Assembly: GCA_009692425.1 (NCBI GenBank)
Contig: SHZF01000005.1
Span: forward strand, 81,621 to 145,620
Origin: Myxococcales bacterium
Lineage (GTDB): Bacteria; Myxococcota_A; UBA9042
Length of the DNA: 64,000 bases
Reading direction: 5' to 3'
The position numbers and the translations under genes were made by a program. Shown here one piece after another: positions 36,681 to 44,934 of the stretch; within the stretch, counting starts at the first letter, position 1, and each line of letters starts with the position of its first letter. The notes under the pieces are model-generated. The model searched no databases, was not told the DNA's origin, and saw only the letters and a list, made by a program, of their open reading frames with translations.

Positions 36681-38651
36681 ATGTTCCGTCTCCATCTGAA
36701 CCGCCCCCCGCGAGGCTTGCTTGCGGTCGGCATGTTGGCCGTGCTGGCCTTGGCGGGTCCCGCTGCAGCGCTCACCAAGGAGGAGATCATCACGCTCGTC
36801 GGTCTCGAAATCCCGGACGACCAGATCATCAAGAAAATCCAGAAAGACAGCTCTGTCTATGACCTGCAGCCCGCCGACGTGCTCGACCTGAAGAAGAAGG
36901 GGGTGTCGGAGAAGATCATCCGCTACATGGTCCAGACCAAGAAGGCGGGCGTGGTGGCGGCGGCGGCGACGTCGGGGGCCAAGAAAGAGGAGAAGAAGCG
37001 CGAACTTTCGGCAGCGGAGCAGGCGGCCGAAGAGGCCAAGCTCAAGGAGGAGTCGGCCAAGCTGCTGCGCGATCAACAGGAACGCGAGGAGCGCCAGCGC
37101 AACGCCTTTGCCGACCGCGTCTTGCAAGCGGGCCAGAAGCTCGCGGCGGACGGCGAGTGGGTCAAGGCGATTCAGGTGTTCACGAAATTCGTCCAAGAGG
37201 GCGTCGGCGGCATTCCGTATGCGCCTGACAGCGATCAGGCCTACACGGCGAAGTACGGCATGGCGAACGCCTTGGCACGCGCGGGGCTGCACCAGTCGGC
37301 GGCGAACCTGCTGCGCGAGGTCGTCAGCGCCGGGCCGGAAAAAGTGTTTTTCGTTCCGGCATTCAACCAGTTGCGCGACCTGCGCCGCAAGATCAACTAC
37401 CGCCCGCCTGAGTTGGAAGACCTGACACGGTTCTCGGTTGTGAACACGGACGCGGCGTTCCAGTCGGGCTTCTACTACTTCGTCGGCGAGTTCTTGCACG
37501 ACTTCGGCCTGTCCACCGACGCCAAGCCGTACCTCGAGAAGGTGACGGGCGATTCGGCCGACTTTCCGCGCGCGCAGTACCTGTTGGGCCTGATCGCGTT
37601 TCAGGACGACACGCTGTCGACCCAGCAGAAGGTGGCGGATTCGTCGATCGCATTCCAGAAGGCGGTCGTCAGCGGCGAAAAGCTGCCCGATGGCGCGCCG
37701 ATCGTCGATCTCGGCTACCTGAGCCTGGCGCGACTGGCCTACGAGTACCAGCAATATGACGCGGCGATCTATTACTACCGCAAGATTTCCAAGACCTCTC
37801 CCAAGCTCGCCAACGCGTTCTACGAGGCGGGCTGGACCTATTTCTTGAAGGGCGACATCAGTCGCTCGCTCGGCACCTTTCACGCACTGCACAGCCCGTA
37901 CTTCGCCCACCATTTCTACCCTGAACTGTGGATTCTCGAAGCGGCGCTGTACGTAAACACCTGTCGGGTCGACCAAGCCGAACTTGCGCTCAAGATGTTC
38001 GACGACCATGTGCTGGTACTGGCGCCGCCGCTGCGCGACTTCTTGAAGCGCAACAAGCGGCCCGAGGACTTCTACGCAGCGCTGCTCGAAACCGTGAACA
38101 ACAAGAGTGCCGCGAGCCTGCCCCGCAAACTGGTGAGTCCGGTGCTGGAGAATGTCGAATTCTACAACCTGCACCAGACCATCAAGCAGATCGAGCGCGA
38201 AGAGGTCCAGGTCAAGGCGAACCTGCAGGCGCTCGGCGCATTTGGCCAGGACCTGTTGGGCCGTCTGGGCCAGTTGCGCGTCGAACGGATCAGCGAGGCT
38301 GGCGTCGTCGTGCAGAAGACGCTGCGGGCCCTGCAGAAGGAACTCGACAACCTCATGGACAAGGAAGCGGAATTGCGTATCGACCTGCAGGAGGCCGTGC
38401 TGCAGCGACTCGACAAGGAGATGCTCGACACGCAGGCCCAAAAGAAGCAGGACGCCCAGGCGGCGGCCGCGCGCCAGGGCACCATCGCCATCGCCGGTTC
38501 GGACGCGATGGTGTGGCCGTTCGAGGGCGAGTTCTGGAAGGACGAGATCGGCGCATACCGTTCGTATCTGACAAGCCAATGCAAGGAAGAGGAAGCGGAG
38601 GGTCAGGGCAGCGTCGTTACGCAGCCCTCAGCCAGCGAGGATGGCAAATAG
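36681..38651 (+). CDS. Exported repeat/TPR protein (GltC/NfsC-like, tentative)
   Basis: The predicted product has 656 residues. After a signal peptide (AGPAAA) comes a helical N-terminal domain with EIITLVGLEIPDDQIIKKIQ and VLDLKKKGVSEKIIRYMV, a lysine/glutamate-rich coiled-coil stretch (about 90-135), then many TPR-like helical pairs (FYYFVGEFLHDFG..., YLSLARLAYEYQQYDAAIYYYRK). A second coiled coil (about 490-600) and a low-complexity C-terminus follow. It is periplasmic by prediction. Position third in an A-B-C-D-E-F-like operon, size and the N-terminal domain fit GltC/NfsC, the periplasmic partner of the two barrels. GGAGG precedes the ATG. Confidence 0.82.
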   Translation: MFRLHLNRPPRGLLAVGMLAVLALAGPAAALTKEEIITLVGLEIPDDQIIKKIQKDSSVYDLQPADVLDLKKKGVSEKIIRYMVQTKKAGVVAAAATSGAKKEEKKRELSAAEQAAEEAKLKEESAKLLRDQQEREERQRNAFADRVLQAGQKLAADGEWVKAIQVFTKFVQEGVGGIPYAPDSDQAYTAKYGMANALARAGLHQSAANLLREVVSAGPEKVFFVPAFNQLRDLRRKINYRPPELEDLTRFSVVNTDAAFQSGFYYFVGEFLHDFGLSTDAKPYLEKVTGDSADFPRAQYLLGLIAFQDDTLSTQQKVADSSIAFQKAVVSGEKLPDGAPIVDLGYLSLARLAYEYQQYDAAIYYYRKISKTSPKLANAFYEAGWTYFLKGDISRSLGTFHALHSPYFAHHFYPELWILEAALYVNTCRVDQAELALKMFDDHVLVLAPPLRDFLKRNKRPEDFYAALLETVNNKSAASLPRKLVSPVLENVEFYNLHQTIKQIEREEVQVKANLQALGAFGQDLLGRLGQLRVERISEAGVVVQKTLRALQKELDNLMDKEAELRIDLQEAVLQRLDKEMLDTQAQKKQDAQAAAARQGTIAIAGSDAMVWPFEGEFWKDEIGAYRSYLTSQCKEEEAEGQGSVVTQPSASEDGK

Positions 38652-38744
38652 GGCGAGTCCCGCTGGCCGCCCCGCTCTGCACCGCCGACCCGGGCCCACA
38701 AGCGCCGCTCGCACGAGCGCACGCCCGGACGAAGGACACTGAAG

Positions 38745-41700
38745 ATGAATCACAATCTCCTGCGCATCCGGTTGGGCGCGCGCCTGCTCTGTGGCGGTGT
38801 GGTCGCGCTGGCGTGGCCGACGTGGGCCGTGGCCCAGAGCCTGGACGACGTCGAAGCGGGCGCCGCCACGAAGAAGGTCGAGAAGAAGGCTTCGCTCATC
38901 GCAGAGGAGAAGCCGGCCGAGGTGCGCAAGAAGAAAGAGGACGACGACGCGCTCAAGAAGGGCGAATTCAACTACGAGCGCCTTGAAGAACTGGGCTTCT
39001 CGAAAGACCAGCAGCGCATCCAGTTCGACAAGTCGAAGACGCGCCGGTCGATGATCAAGACGATGGCGGACCTGATCGAGCGCAAGCCGCCCGACAATGC
39101 CGCCGACATCTACTTTCGTCTGGCGGAGACGTGGTGGGACGAGACGCATTACGTTTATCTGCTCGACCGTGCCGAATACAACAAGAAGATGACCGAGTTC
39201 GACAAGGGCGTGCTGAAGGAAAAGCCCGTCGAGCCCGTCGAGAACTACCAGCGCTCGATCACCTACTACGAGAAGGTGCTCCAGCAGTACCCGAACTACG
39301 GGCGCATCGACGAAGTGCTGTTCCGGCTCGGCAAGGCGGCGCTCCAGCAGGGCAAGGCGCTCGGCGACAAGGTGTTGAGCGTCAAGGGCGTGCAATACCT
39401 CAACCAACTCGTGCAGAAGCACCAGAACTCCAAGTACATCCCGCAAACCCACCTGGCGCTCGCCGAGCATTTCTTCGAGGCGAACAACCTGACGCTCGCC
39501 AAGATGAACTACGAGCGCATCACGCAGAACTTCAAGACCGCGCCGATGTTCAACTACGCGCTCTACAAGCTTGGCTGGGTCTACTACAACCTGCGGGAAT
39601 TCCGACGTACGATCGAGACCTTCCAGGAGGTCGTGAAAGTCATCGGCAAGGAGCGCATGGCTGGCAAGATCGAGTTCCGCGACCAGGCGCTCAAGGACCT
39701 CGTCCAAGCGTTCGGCGAACTCGATCGCGGCTGGCCCGAGGCTGAGGAGTACTTCGTCAAAGAAGAGGGCGCCGGTCCCGCGTTCGACCGCATGCTCAAG
39801 CTGGCCGACATCTACATGTCGACGGACAAGGACGACAACGCGATCGAACTGTACACGCACTTCATCGACGGCAAGCCGACCGACAAGCGCTGCATCGACT
39901 GGCACGACCAGATCATCACGGTGCGTAAGAAGATCGCGAGCTTCGCGGACCTCGAAGGCGCCGTGCGCAAGTTCCTGGCATTCACCGACGAGCGCACGAG
40001 TCCGTGGGTGGCATCCAATCGCAACAATGCGGAGTACATGGACAAACAGCAGAAGATGGGCGAGACGTTGCTGCTGTTCGTCGCGAACAAGTACCACCAG
40101 GACGCGCAGAAGTCCGAGGAGGAGAACAAGGACGCCAACGCCACGCGTGACGCCTACGCCAAGGCTGCGGCCGACTATCGCGAGTTCGTGCGGCGCTACC
40201 CGCGCTCGGGCAAGGCCTACATCGTGCAGTTCTACTTCGCCGAAATCCTGTTCGACCAGTTGAAGGATTTCGCCGGAGCCAACTCCGCCTACAAGAAGGT
40301 GATCGAACTCGACAAGGGCGGCGATTACGTCGAAGACGCGGCGTTGGGCGTCATCTACTCGGTCGAAGAACTCATGCGCAAGACGCGGGCCTCTTACAAA
40401 GACGCCAAGTGGGTCGATGACCCGACGGCGGCGACGCTGCTGCCCGAGATGGTGAGCGAGAAGACCGAGTTCAAGAAGTTCCGGGTCAAGGAGAAGGTCG
40501 AACTGACCGAAGAGGAGATCAAGGCCGCACAAGTGCCCAAGAAAGCGCAAGAACTGCACCCGCTGGAGCAGGACTACGTGATGGCCGCCGACAAGTACGT
40601 CGAGTTGATGTTCGAGGCCCAGAAGCGCTGCAGGGAGAAGAAGAAGGACTGCGACAAGGGCAAGAAAGTTCCCGAAATCATGTATCTGGCATCGACGACC
40701 TACTACGACCGCGGCCAGTATCCCAAGGCGATCGAGCGGCTCGAAAAGACCTTCCAGTACGACGAGAAGAACAAGGTCGCCGAGATCTCAGTCAAGACCA
40801 TGATCGACATCTACGCTCGCCACAAGGACTGGGTGAACATCGAGACGTGGGCGCGCAAGATGCTGGCGCGGCCGAAGCTCGAAGTGTTCGATTCCAAGGA
40901 CCTGCGCAAGTACGTCGCGGTTTCCGTGGCCGAGCAGGCGGTCGAACTGGCCGAGCGCAAGGACTTCGACGGCGCGCACAAGAAGTACGACACCATCTTG
41001 ACCGAGTTCCGCAAGGACGAGCCCGAATTGGCAGCGACCGCGCTGTACAACAAGGCGGCCATCTACGAGTTGCAGAAGGAAGACGTCAAGGCGATCACGA
41101 CGTACGAGCGCGTCGTCAAAGACTTCCCCAAGGCGAAGATCGCTCCCGAGGCGTCGTTCAACATCGGCATGATCTACGAGTCGATGACGCAGTTCAAAGA
41201 GGCGGCCGACGCGTTCCTGACCATGACGAAGTTCCGCGACAATGCCGACGCGGCGCAAGCGCTCATCAACGCGGGCCAGATTCTCGGCGCGCTGCAGCAG
41301 CACAAGGAGGCCGCCGCCGCGTATGACAAGTTCATCACGGTGGCCGGCAACCTGAAGGGCGATGACGAGGGGACCAAGCGCTTGAAGGCGTTGATCCCAG
41401 ACGCGGAGATGGAAAAGGGCCACATCTTGGAGCGCATGGGTTCGGCCGACGGCGCCAAGCTGGCAGCAGGCGTCTACGGCAGCGTGCTGACGAAGTACCC
41501 GGCGCGACCGGACCTCGCCGTCGAAGCGCTCGGGCGCCGCGCCGAGCAACTGCGGATGGCCGACCCGGCGAAGAACCGCGCCGAGGTCGTCAAGGCGGCG
41601 ACGGCAGCGCTCAAGGCTTTTGACACCGAAAAGGGCAAGGCAGGGCGCGCGGCCTACTTCGCGGCGCAGGCGTCGTTTCACCGCGCGGAGTACGACTTCG

Positions 41701-42326
41701 ACGATTTCGACAAGCTGACGCTGAAGGACGTCAAGAAGATGACCGGCCTGCTGGCGATGCTGCAGAAGAAGGCGGAGTCGCTCAAGAAGGCGGAGCTGGG
41801 CTACTTCACGGTCATCGACGCCGCGTCCGCCGGCAACGGACGGGCCTACGCCGCGGCAGCCGCGTTCAAGATCGGCCTGCTCTACTTCAAGTTCAAGGAA
41901 GACCTGTTCAACGCCCCGACCCCGCCCCAGATCGCCGGCAACCAGGAGCTGGAAGAAGCCTACCACCGCGAGATCGAAAAAATCGCCGTGCCGATCGAGG
42001 AGCAGTCGCTGTCGGCGCTCGGCAACGCGATCAACATGGCGCACAACCTCGGTGTCTACAACAAGTGGTCGAAGGAGGCGGGCGAGTATGCGGCGAAGGT
42101 CAATCCGAACCAGTATCCGACCGTCGAGACGACGACCGAGCGGCGCGAACTGCCCAAGGCGGTGACTGCGGTGTCGGCGACGAAGCTGACCGATGCCGCG
42201 ACGTCCGCCGCCTTCATCACGCAGGTGCGGCGCGGCAAGTTCACCGTGTCGTACAAGCCGAAGTCGATCGAGTCGAAGCCGAAAGAAGCGCCGAAGACTG
42301 CGCCCAAGGCCCCAACCTCCCTGTGA
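38745..42326 (+). CDS. Large exported TPR protein (GltD/NfsD-like, tentative)
   Basis: The predicted product has 1193 residues with a signal peptide ending AVAQ and a Lys/Glu-rich start. Twelve or more helical repeats follow, recognisable as TPRs (YYEKVLQQYPNYGRIDEVLFR, HLALAEHFFEANNLTLAKMNYER, YNKAAIYELQKEDVKAITTYERVVKDFPKAKIAPEASFNIG listed as separate helices). A C-terminal region without clear repeats ends in KPKEAPKTAPKAPTSL. The protein is probably periplasmic or outer-membrane associated. Size and position between the C- and E-like genes match GltD/NfsD, which is similarly large. The ATG at 38745 follows GAAG after a 93-bp gap. Lys-rich composition is higher than in its neighbours. Confidence 0.82.
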   Translation: MNHNLLRIRLGARLLCGGVVALAWPTWAVAQSLDDVEAGAATKKVEKKASLIAEEKPAEVRKKKEDDDALKKGEFNYERLEELGFSKDQQRIQFDKSKTRRSMIKTMADLIERKPPDNAADIYFRLAETWWDETHYVYLLDRAEYNKKMTEFDKGVLKEKPVEPVENYQRSITYYEKVLQQYPNYGRIDEVLFRLGKAALQQGKALGDKVLSVKGVQYLNQLVQKHQNSKYIPQTHLALAEHFFEANNLTLAKMNYERITQNFKTAPMFNYALYKLGWVYYNLREFRRTIETFQEVVKVIGKERMAGKIEFRDQALKDLVQAFGELDRGWPEAEEYFVKEEGAGPAFDRMLKLADIYMSTDKDDNAIELYTHFIDGKPTDKRCIDWHDQIITVRKKIASFADLEGAVRKFLAFTDERTSPWVASNRNNAEYMDKQQKMGETLLLFVANKYHQDAQKSEEENKDANATRDAYAKAAADYREFVRRYPRSGKAYIVQFYFAEILFDQLKDFAGANSAYKKVIELDKGGDYVEDAALGVIYSVEELMRKTRASYKDAKWVDDPTAATLLPEMVSEKTEFKKFRVKEKVELTEEEIKAAQVPKKAQELHPLEQDYVMAADKYVELMFEAQKRCREKKKDCDKGKKVPEIMYLASTTYYDRGQYPKAIERLEKTFQYDEKNKVAEISVKTMIDIYARHKDWVNIETWARKMLARPKLEVFDSKDLRKYVAVSVAEQAVELAERKDFDGAHKKYDTILTEFRKDEPELAATALYNKAAIYELQKEDVKAITTYERVVKDFPKAKIAPEASFNIGMIYESMTQFKEAADAFLTMTKFRDNADAAQALINAGQILGALQQHKEAAAAYDKFITVAGNLKGDDEGTKRLKALIPDAEMEKGHILERMGSADGAKLAAGVYGSVLTKYPARPDLAVEALGRRAEQLRMADPAKNRAEVVKAATAALKAFDTEKGKAGRAAYFAAQASFHRAEYDFDDFDKLTLKDVKKMTGLLAMLQKKAESLKKAELGYFTVIDAASAGNGRAYAAAAAFKIGLLYFKFKEDLFNAPTPPQIAGNQELEEAYHREIEKIAVPIEEQSLSALGNAINMAHNLGVYNKWSKEAGEYAAKVNPNQYPTVETTTERRELPKAVTAVSATKLTDAATSAAFITQVRRGKFTVSYKPKSIESKPKEAPKTAPKAPTSL

Positions 42327-42340
42327 TCGGAGCGTCCCCC

Positions 42341-44374
42341 ATGATTCGCAACGAACCCGCCGCGCCCGCACGCTCGATGCTGCGCGGGCTCGCCTCTGCG
42401 GCCAGCGTGCTCGCCGTGTCAGTGTCGGCCCAGCCGGTGTGCGCCCAAGAAGCCGAGTACCTGCAAGGCATCGCCGACAAGGCCCAGGATGCGTTCCGCC
42501 AGGGCCTCGAAGCCGCCCTGCGCAAACTGCCGAAGTGCAGCCCACAGCGCCTGCTCGAGAACGGCGAGTGCTGCAACCTCGGCGAGGCCTCGCTCGGCAA
42601 GACCTGCGTCACGATCGCGCCGCAGCAGTGCGCGGCCGCCGTGTACGATGCGCCCGAAACCTGCAACCTGAACCGGTGCGCGAAGTTCGTGAAGGAAATC
42701 CATGAGGACGAAAAGGACAAGGACGGCAAGCCCGTGCCCGAACTCGACGACGCCGGCCAGCCCACGGGCAAGAACCGCGTCAAGACCGTGGCCGTGCCGT
42801 GCAACCCGTGGCCCGATGGCAAGCGCGACCTCACTTGCGAACTCGACACGTACGAGTGCAAGCCCGACGAACTCGGCGGCCGCACCGATCGCTGGTGCGC
42901 CGACTGGGTCAAGGAAATCCCGCTGCCCCCGCAGGTCGATGCCGCCGGCAAGCCCGTCGTCGGCGGGCCCGTGTCGGTGATCGTGCGCTGCAAGCCCGGC
43001 TCGGATGACTGCTTGCTCGACATGCGCGAGTGCACGGGCGAGGAACTCAAAAGCGGCCGTTCCGATGGGGCCGGGCCGTGCAAGATTGGAGAATACATCG
43101 ACGCCGCGAGCGGCAAATGCACGACATCGAAGTGCCCGACGCACTGCATGACGGCTGACGGACGCTGCGCGAAGTGCGGGCCCGACTACCAGGGCGCGGC
43201 AGAAGCATTCCGCGCGGCGGTCAAGGAAGACGACCGCTTCTATGAAGGCTATTTCAACCTCGGCATGTCGTACGAGCGGCTGGGTAAATACGCCGACGCG
43301 ATCGCCGCCTACGAGGAGGCCAAGGGCATCGAACCGAAGGACGACCGCGAGCGCAACCTGCAACTGTCGGCGCAGGCCTACATCGCGCGCGGCTGGCTGG
43401 CCGAGGCGCGCCGTCTGGTCGAAGCCGGCGAGAAGGGCAAGGCGAAGGAATTGCGCGAGCGGGCCCGCAGCGTGTGCGAGTCGATCCGCGGCCAGGACCC
43501 GGACAACTCGATGGCGAACGTGGCCCTTGCGCTGTACTGGGTCGATGAGTCCGAACAGCCGAATCACTTGGAACTGGCCGAGACGTTCGTGCGCCAGGCG
43601 CTGCGCAACAACCGGGAGGACACGATCGCGCTGAACATCCGCGGCCTGTTGAACCTGAAAACGAACAAGAACGAGATCGCGCGCTGGATCCTGGAAGAGA
43701 AGGTGCTCGCCATCGATCCGGCCAACCCCGAGGCGCTCGCCAACCTGGGCCTGGCCTACGTGCGGCTCGGCGACCTGCCCAAGGCGGTGGCGGCGTTCGA
43801 GCGCGGCGTGCGGCTGAACCCGAATGCCACGTCGGCGCGCCTGAACCTCGGCGCCATCTACCTGGAGTACCTGAACTACCGCGGCGCGGAGCAGCAGTAC
43901 AAGGTGGCGCTCCAACTGGAACCGCAGAACCTCGAAGCACTGACGGGCTACGCGCTCTCGCTCGAGGGGCGCCGCGAACCGAAGAAGGCTGCGGAACTGT
44001 ACGAGAAGGTGCTGGCCAAGGCGCCGGAGCGCCACGCGATTCTGTGCCGGCTGGCGATCATCTACGGCAACAAGCCGTTCAACGACGACGACAAGGCGCT
44101 GACGTTGTGGAAGCGCTACCTCAAGGAATCGGGCCTGCCGCCCGCCGACGCCGCCAAGGCCGAACTCGACAACCTGCGCGTAGAACTGAAGAAGATGGAG
44201 AAGCCACCGAAGAAGGCTCCGCCCGGCTGGGCGCAGCAGAAGTTGGACCTCACGGCGAAGGAGGTGGCGCAGACGACGCTGTGGAAGTCCGTCCTCGCGA
44301 TCCAGAGCCGCATCGACGCGATCGAAAAGGGCCGCGAACTGCAGCAGCAGGCGAACCAGCCGGCGCCGAAGTAG
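42341..44374 (+). CDS. Exported TPR protein with a Cys-rich N-terminal domain (GltE/NfsE-like, tentative)
   Basis: The predicted product has 677 residues with a signal sequence (SVLAVSVSAQPVCAQ). Residues about 50-285 hold 20 cysteines in spaced pairs, suggesting many disulfides, and from about 285 onward there are eight or so TPRs (EGYFNLGMSYERLGKYADAIAAYEEAKGIEP is the first clear one, then LANLGLAYVRLGDLPKAVAAFERG). GltE (AglT) of Myxococcus is a TPR outer-membrane lipoprotein; here the lipobox is not convincing, so soluble periplasmic or surface location are both possible. The gene begins 14 bp after the D-like gene, without a strong ribosome-binding site, suggesting coupled translation. 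Confidence 0.82.
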   Translation: MIRNEPAAPARSMLRGLASAASVLAVSVSAQPVCAQEAEYLQGIADKAQDAFRQGLEAALRKLPKCSPQRLLENGECCNLGEASLGKTCVTIAPQQCAAAVYDAPETCNLNRCAKFVKEIHEDEKDKDGKPVPELDDAGQPTGKNRVKTVAVPCNPWPDGKRDLTCELDTYECKPDELGGRTDRWCADWVKEIPLPPQVDAAGKPVVGGPVSVIVRCKPGSDDCLLDMRECTGEELKSGRSDGAGPCKIGEYIDAASGKCTTSKCPTHCMTADGRCAKCGPDYQGAAEAFRAAVKEDDRFYEGYFNLGMSYERLGKYADAIAAYEEAKGIEPKDDRERNLQLSAQAYIARGWLAEARRLVEAGEKGKAKELRERARSVCESIRGQDPDNSMANVALALYWVDESEQPNHLELAETFVRQALRNNREDTIALNIRGLLNLKTNKNEIARWILEEKVLAIDPANPEALANLGLAYVRLGDLPKAVAAFERGVRLNPNATSARLNLGAIYLEYLNYRGAEQQYKVALQLEPQNLEALTGYALSLEGRREPKKAAELYEKVLAKAPERHAILCRLAIIYGNKPFNDDDKALTLWKRYLKESGLPPADAAKAELDNLRVELKKMEKPPKKAPPGWAQQKLDLTAKEVAQTTLWKSVLAIQSRIDAIEKGRELQQQANQPAPK

Positions 44375-44494
44375 GCAACCCTGGAACATGCCCGACAGAT
44401 CGAACCGGACCCTTGCGCGTCGAAGCTCCCGGTGATTTCCTGTAGCCTGGCCGCAGCGCCCCCGCGCCAGCACCGCCCTGAACGAGGTCCCAAG

Positions 44495-44764
44495 ATGAAC
44501 CGCTCCCTGCGCCTGCTGACCCTGCTGACCCTGCTGACCCCGATCGCCGGCCTCGCGTTGCCGGGGCTGGCGCTGGCCCAATCCAAGGACGACAAGGCGC
44601 GCTTCTACGATTTCAGCGACCAGTTGATCGACGGCGAGATCAAGAAGCCGACGGCCTTGTACATGGAGAGCCGTTCGCGGGCGCGCTTCGACAAGCTCTT
44701 GAAGCTCAAGAAGTCGTTCAAGCCGGCGATGATCGAGACGGCGAAAGAACGGGTGTTGAAGTAG
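44495..44764 (+). CDS. Small exported protein (CglF/GltF/NfsF-like, tentative)
   Basis: The predicted product has 89 residues: a long Leu-rich signal peptide ending ALAQ, then about 60 residues with YDFSDQLIDGEIKKP, SRSRARFDKLLKLKKSF and TAKERVL. The pattern DF..D.I.G....P...Y...R.R..F..L......F is what I recall from small proteins accompanying Glt/Nfs complexes (CglF/F-type). Position sixth after the barrels agrees with that. The mature protein is basic and would be periplasmic. It follows the E-like gene after 120 bp; a separate promoter is not evident. Too short to be certain of homology. Confidence 0.7.
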   Translation: MNRSLRLLTLLTLLTPIAGLALPGLALAQSKDDKARFYDFSDQLIDGEIKKPTALYMESRSRARFDKLLKLKKSFKPAMIETAKERVLK

Positions 44765-44857
44765 CGGTTGCTTGGCCCGTTTCGCGCCAAACACTGAATT
44801 CGCCCGCTGCCCGCCAGACACCGAAGCGTGAGGCGCGCTCACCTCCGGCTTTTTCGG

Positions 44858-44887
44858 TTGCCCAGCCCCCCGCGCTGCCGCTATCAT
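44858..44887 (+). promoter_or_regulatory. Candidate sigma-70-type promoter of the right lipoprotein group
   Basis: TTGCCC (44858-44863) and TATCAT (44882-44887, one of the best -10 matches here) are spaced by 18 bp. The leader to the ATG at 44935 would be about 40 nt. A weak 5-bp hairpin (44828-44842) precedes a run of five T's at 44850-44854 and could end the upstream operon. Confidence 0.45.
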
Positions 44888-44934
44888 CTTCGGCCTTGTC
44901 CGCGCCGCCTGCTGCGCAGAAAGCCTGAGGTTGC

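Noticed and set aside
44828..44854. Rho-independent terminator after the F-like gene.
   Set aside because: The stem is only five base pairs and the five T's start eight bases after it, so support is too weak.
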